Assembly (NCBI GenBank): GCA_028694545.1 | Contig: JAQVKV010000083.1 | Location: forward strand, 1 to 7,731 | Direction: 5' to 3' | DNA: 7,731 bases | DNA from: Zavarzinia sp. | GTDB lineage: Bacteria > Pseudomonadota > Alphaproteobacteria > Zavarziniales > Zavarziniaceae | Part shown: piece after piece, positions 5,883 to 7,731 of the stretch | Numbering within the stretch: the first letter of the stretch is position 1 | Layout: each line of letters opens with the position of its first letter | Notes under the pieces: model-generated | Databases searched by the model: none | What the model was told of the DNA's origin: nothing | The model's input: the letters and a program-made list of their open reading frames with translations, nothing else | Translations under genes and position numbers: made by a program

Positions 5883-5911
5883 TTGCCCTTGCGGATGGCA
5901 AGTCCGATATT
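5883..5911 (+). promoter_or_regulatory. Candidate promoter of the ECF sigma operon
   Basis: TTGCCC (5883-5888), 17 nt, then GATATT (5906-5911) matches the sigma-70 hexamers at 4 of 6 positions each. It ends about 48 nt before the sigma start. A CTTGC-GGATG-GCAAG inverted repeat (5888-5902) lies between the two boxes, where a repressor could act. Confidence 0.25.
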
Positions 5912-5959
5912 TTTTGCCCCGGCCGGGATTAGACCGCCGGGCCGCACCGTATATGAGAC

Positions 5960-6499
5960 ATGACGAGCGAAGCCCGCCGTAACGAATTGATCCGCGAAAT
6001 CGGCGCCATGCGCCGCTATGCCCGCGCGCTCACCCGCGATCCGGCGCGCGCCGACGATCTGGTGCAGGACGCGCTGCTGCGGGCGATCCAGGGCGCCGAT
6101 CGCCTGCGCGATGGCGCGCCGCTGCGCCCCTGGCTGCTCACGATCGTGCACAACGGCTTCATCGACATGCGCCGCGCCGAACAGGCCGAGGGCCGGCGGC
6201 GCGAGGCGGTGGCGTCGGACCCGGTCACCCCGCCCGGGCAGGAGCATGCGGTGCGCCTCGGCCAGGTGGCGGCGGCCTTCGCCGCCCTGCCGCCGGAGCA
6301 GCGCGCCGTCCTCCACCTCGTCACGGTGGAGGGCTTGAGCTATGCCGAGGCGGCGGTGGTGCTGGATGTGCCGATCGGGACGCTGATGTCGCGCCTTGGC
6401 CGGGCGAGGGCCGCCTTGCGGGCCATGGAAGCTGGAAGCGGTGACGCGGGCACACCCCGTCTCCGTCTGGTTGGAGGGGGCGATGATGACGCCGGCTGA
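5960..6499 (+). CDS. ECF-type RNA polymerase sigma factor (sigma-70 family)
   Basis: This alternative sigma factor directs RNA polymerase to a dedicated promoter set. It has 179 residues, the usual ECF size, with only regions 2 and 4. Region 2 spans about 12-75: RYARALTRDPARADDLVQDA (19-38) gives the core-binding helix and PWLLTIVHNGFIDMRR (57-72) the -10 recognition helix. Region 4 spans about 103-156: LPPEQRAVLHLVTVEGLSYAE (110-130), then the helix-turn-helix VLDVPIGTLMSRLGRARAALR (134-154) for the -35 element. The C-terminal 20 residues are Gly/Asp-rich and lie where the next gene's start overlaps. The ATG at 5960 has only a weak GAG before it, so initiation may be inefficient. The gene overlaps the anti-sigma gene by 17 nt, the common arrangement for co-translated sigma/anti-sigma pairs. 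I cannot assign an ECF subgroup, and the target promoters are unknown. Confidence 0.93.
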   Translation: MTSEARRNELIREIGAMRRYARALTRDPARADDLVQDALLRAIQGADRLRDGAPLRPWLLTIVHNGFIDMRRAEQAEGRRREAVASDPVTPPGQEHAVRLGQVAAAFAALPPEQRAVLHLVTVEGLSYAEAAVVLDVPIGTLMSRLGRARAALRAMEAGSGDAGTPRLRLVGGGDDDAG

Positions 6500-7262
6500 C
6501 CCGATCACCGACTACGACCTTGATGCTTTCGTTGACGACCAGCTGCCGCTGGCCCGCCGGGCCGAGGTGGCGGCGCATCTTGCGGGCGATCCGGCGGCCG
6601 CCGCCCGCGTCATGGCCGATCTTGCCCAGCGAGACAGGCTCCGTCTTGCATTTCCGGTGACGGACGACCATTTGCCAAGGGCTATGGTCGATGCGGCCGA
6701 TATCCTGGGACACAGTCTGTCCACCCGGCATGCCGGGGGCGGGCGTCTGCGCCGTTTCGCCGCCGTCTTCGTGATCGGCGCGCTTGGCTTCGCGTTGCAT
6801 GGCCTCGTCGGGCCGTTCGGTGCGTCCGACAGCATTGCCTCGGTGCCGCCGCCCGCCTATGTGGAGGTGGCGCGCGAGGCGCATCGCACCGCCATGTTGC
6901 GCGCGGCCACCCACCACGGCCCGGCGGCGCCCTTCGATGCCGAGGAGATCCGCGCCGCGACCGCGATCGCCCTACCGGTGCCGGCGGGGGATTGGCCGGT
7001 GCGCGACGTGCAGATCTTCCCCTCGACCTATGGACCGAGCGTCGAGATGACCTTCGAGGCCGGCGGTCTGGGCACGCTGTCGCTGTTCGCGGTGCGGCCG
7101 GGCAGCTTCACCGTGACGCCGGTGACGGTGCTGGACGCGGGCGCGGACGGTACCGCCGGTGCCTATTGGCAGCTCGGCGAAGTCGCCTATGCCCTCACGG
7201 GGATGGGCGATCCACAGGAACTGGCCCGCATCGCCGCGACCATGGCCGAAACATCTTTCTAG
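6483..7262 (+). CDS. Single-pass transmembrane anti-sigma factor
   Basis: This is the likely membrane-bound inhibitor of the ECF sigma factor encoded just upstream. The start is the ATG at 6483, since GGAGGGGG (from 6473) precedes it; the longer frame from 6396 would lie inside the sigma gene. The product has 259 residues. Residues 1-55 (YDLDAFVDDQLPLARRAEVAAHLA and following) look like the helical cytoplasmic anti-sigma domain seen in many such proteins (DAxVDGxL...R..V..HLA). The His-x3-Cys-x2-Cys zinc motif is absent, so this is a zinc-free type. Residues 91-110 (FAAVFVIGALGFALHGLVG) form the only membrane segment. About 150 residues follow in the periplasm, including PVPAGDWPVRDVQIFPSTYG and a beta-rich C-terminal part, probably the sensor domain. 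Release of the sigma factor could be by proteolysis or conformational change; the signal cannot be read here. Confidence 0.85.
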   Translation: MMTPADPITDYDLDAFVDDQLPLARRAEVAAHLAGDPAAAARVMADLAQRDRLRLAFPVTDDHLPRAMVDAADILGHSLSTRHAGGGRLRRFAAVFVIGALGFALHGLVGPFGASDSIASVPPPAYVEVAREAHRTAMLRAATHHGPAAPFDAEEIRAATAIALPVPAGDWPVRDVQIFPSTYGPSVEMTFEAGGLGTLSLFAVRPGSFTVTPVTVLDAGADGTAGAYWQLGEVAYALTGMGDPQELARIAATMAETSF

Positions 7263-7280
7263 GACCTTCAGGCTTCATAC

Positions 7281-7287
7281 GGAGGAG
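7281..7287 (+). promoter_or_regulatory. Shine-Dalgarno that decides the GTG start of the BI-1 gene
   Basis: GGAGGAG is followed by 5 nt and GTG at 7293. No in-frame ATG exists nearby upstream, and the first in-frame ATG, at codon 31, would remove the conserved N-terminal lead-in. This site therefore supports GTG initiation. Confidence 0.75.
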
Positions 7288-7292
7288 CAGTC

Positions 7293-7731
7293 GTGAACAA
7301 TCCCAATCCCTATGCCTGGCAGCAGACCGGGACCCAGGCACAGACCCGGGGCGCCCTCTTCGACCAGGGCCTGCGGCAGCACATGCTGCGGGTCTACAAC
7401 TACATGGGCCTTGGCCTTGTCATCACCGGCCTCGTCGCCGCCGTGGTGGCCGCGACCCCGGCGCTCTATGTGCCCCTCTTCACCTCGCCCCTGAAGTGGG
7501 TGGTGATGCTGGCGCCGCTCGCCTTCGTGTTCTTCTTCTCGTTCAAGATCCAGACCATGTCGGGCCCGATGGCCCAGACCATGTTCTGGGTCTTCTGCGG
7601 CGTCATGGGCCTGTCCATGGCGGCGATCTTCCTGGTCTTCACCGGGACCAGCATCGCGCGGACCTTCTTCATCGCCGCCGGCATGTTCGGCGCGACCAGC
7701 CTCTATGGCTATACGACGAAGCAGGACCTGT
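7293..7731 (+). CDS. Bax inhibitor-1/YccA family membrane protein (3' partial)
   Basis: This is an inner-membrane protein of the BI-1/TMBIM family, whose bacterial members are linked to membrane protein quality control (YccA with FtsH) or proton/calcium leak. Only 146 codons are present; the family is usually about 230-250 residues. The cytoplasmic N-terminus (MNNPNPYAWQQTGTQAQTRG) leads into the family element FDQGLRQHMLRVYNYMGLGL (23-42). Membrane segments lie near residues 37-55, 68-85, 96-117 and 121-138. TSIARTFFIAAGMFGATSLYG (119-139) followed by YTTKQDL is a strong family signature. GTG is the start, with GGAGGAG ahead of it. The gene begins 30 bp after the anti-sigma stop on the same strand with no terminator visible, so it is probably in the sigma operon and may be a target of that sigma factor. 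The gene is cut by the window edge. Confidence 0.92.
   Translation, partial: MNNPNPYAWQQTGTQAQTRGALFDQGLRQHMLRVYNYMGLGLVITGLVAAVVAATPALYVPLFTSPLKWVVMLAPLAFVFFFSFKIQTMSGPMAQTMFWVFCGVMGLSMAAIFLVFTGTSIARTFFIAAGMFGATSLYGYTTKQDL

Larger units (their letters stand above)
5652..5959. other. 308-bp divergent intergenic region with several short palindromes
   Basis: This region separates the minus-strand 79-codon gene from the plus-strand ECF sigma gene. It is more AT-rich than its surroundings, and no credible gene lies in it: the short plus-strand frames that cross it lack ribosome binding sites and coding character. It holds an almost uninterrupted palindrome (5680-5693), GGAAA/TTTCC arms (5715-5733), three GGGAC/GTCCC half-sites (5763-5796), a CTTGC/GCAAG repeat (5888-5902) and a CCCGGCCGGG palindrome near 5919-5928. 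It should carry the promoters of both flanking units. Confidence 0.6.

Noticed and set aside
5825..6508. 227-codon minus-strand open frame opposite the ECF sigma gene
   Set aside because: It is an antisense shadow; the plus strand shows both sigma regions clearly.

Overview
This 7.7 kb, very GC-rich window looks like chromosomal DNA of an alphaproteobacterium. The reasons are gene content and style: strong G/C preference at third codon positions, an HU protein with a lysine/alanine tail, a group II truncated haemoglobin, and an ECF sigma/anti-sigma pair followed by a Bax-inhibitor-1 family protein. No genus can be fixed from the sequence. There is no rRNA, tRNA, CRISPR array, insertion sequence or phage gene, and both window edges cut through genes.

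Region 1 (3-3563, plus strand) is a tightly coupled three-gene unit. It holds the 3' part of a tandem DsbA-fold protein of the HCCA-isomerase/kappa-GST type, a formylglycine-generating enzyme (FGE) with a signal peptide, and a membrane-anchored type I sulfatase carrying the Cys-x-Pro-x-Arg maturation motif. The first two genes are 1 nt apart and the last two overlap by 4 nt (ATGA). The FGE is the expected activator of the sulfatase, and both appear to be exported. This suggests maturation and sulfate-ester hydrolysis in the periplasm.

Region 2 (3597-4082, minus strand) encodes an HU-like DNA-binding protein with a histone-H1-like Lys/Ala/Pro tail of about 70 residues, starting at TTG. It converges on the sulfatase gene. 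A 228-bp spacer with several small inverted repeats separates it from the divergent haemoglobin gene.

Region 3 (4311-5651) has a plus-strand truncated haemoglobin with an unusual Cys/His-rich C-terminus. Its 3' end overlaps, tail to tail, a minus-strand MOSC-domain gene. Upstream of the MOSC gene, and probably co-transcribed with it, is a small unknown gene of 79 codons.

Region 4 (5652-7731) begins with a 308-bp divergent intergenic region containing several short palindromes. It continues with an ECF sigma factor, an overlapping single-pass anti-sigma factor and, 30 bp later, the start of a BI-1/YccA family membrane protein that runs off the window. This looks like an envelope-stress type regulatory operon.

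Most of the window is ordinary. The most distinctive items are the apparently periplasmic FGE-sulfatase pair coupled to a double DsbA-fold protein, the Cys/His-tailed globin overlapping the MOSC gene, and the BI-1 gene behind the sigma/anti-sigma pair.
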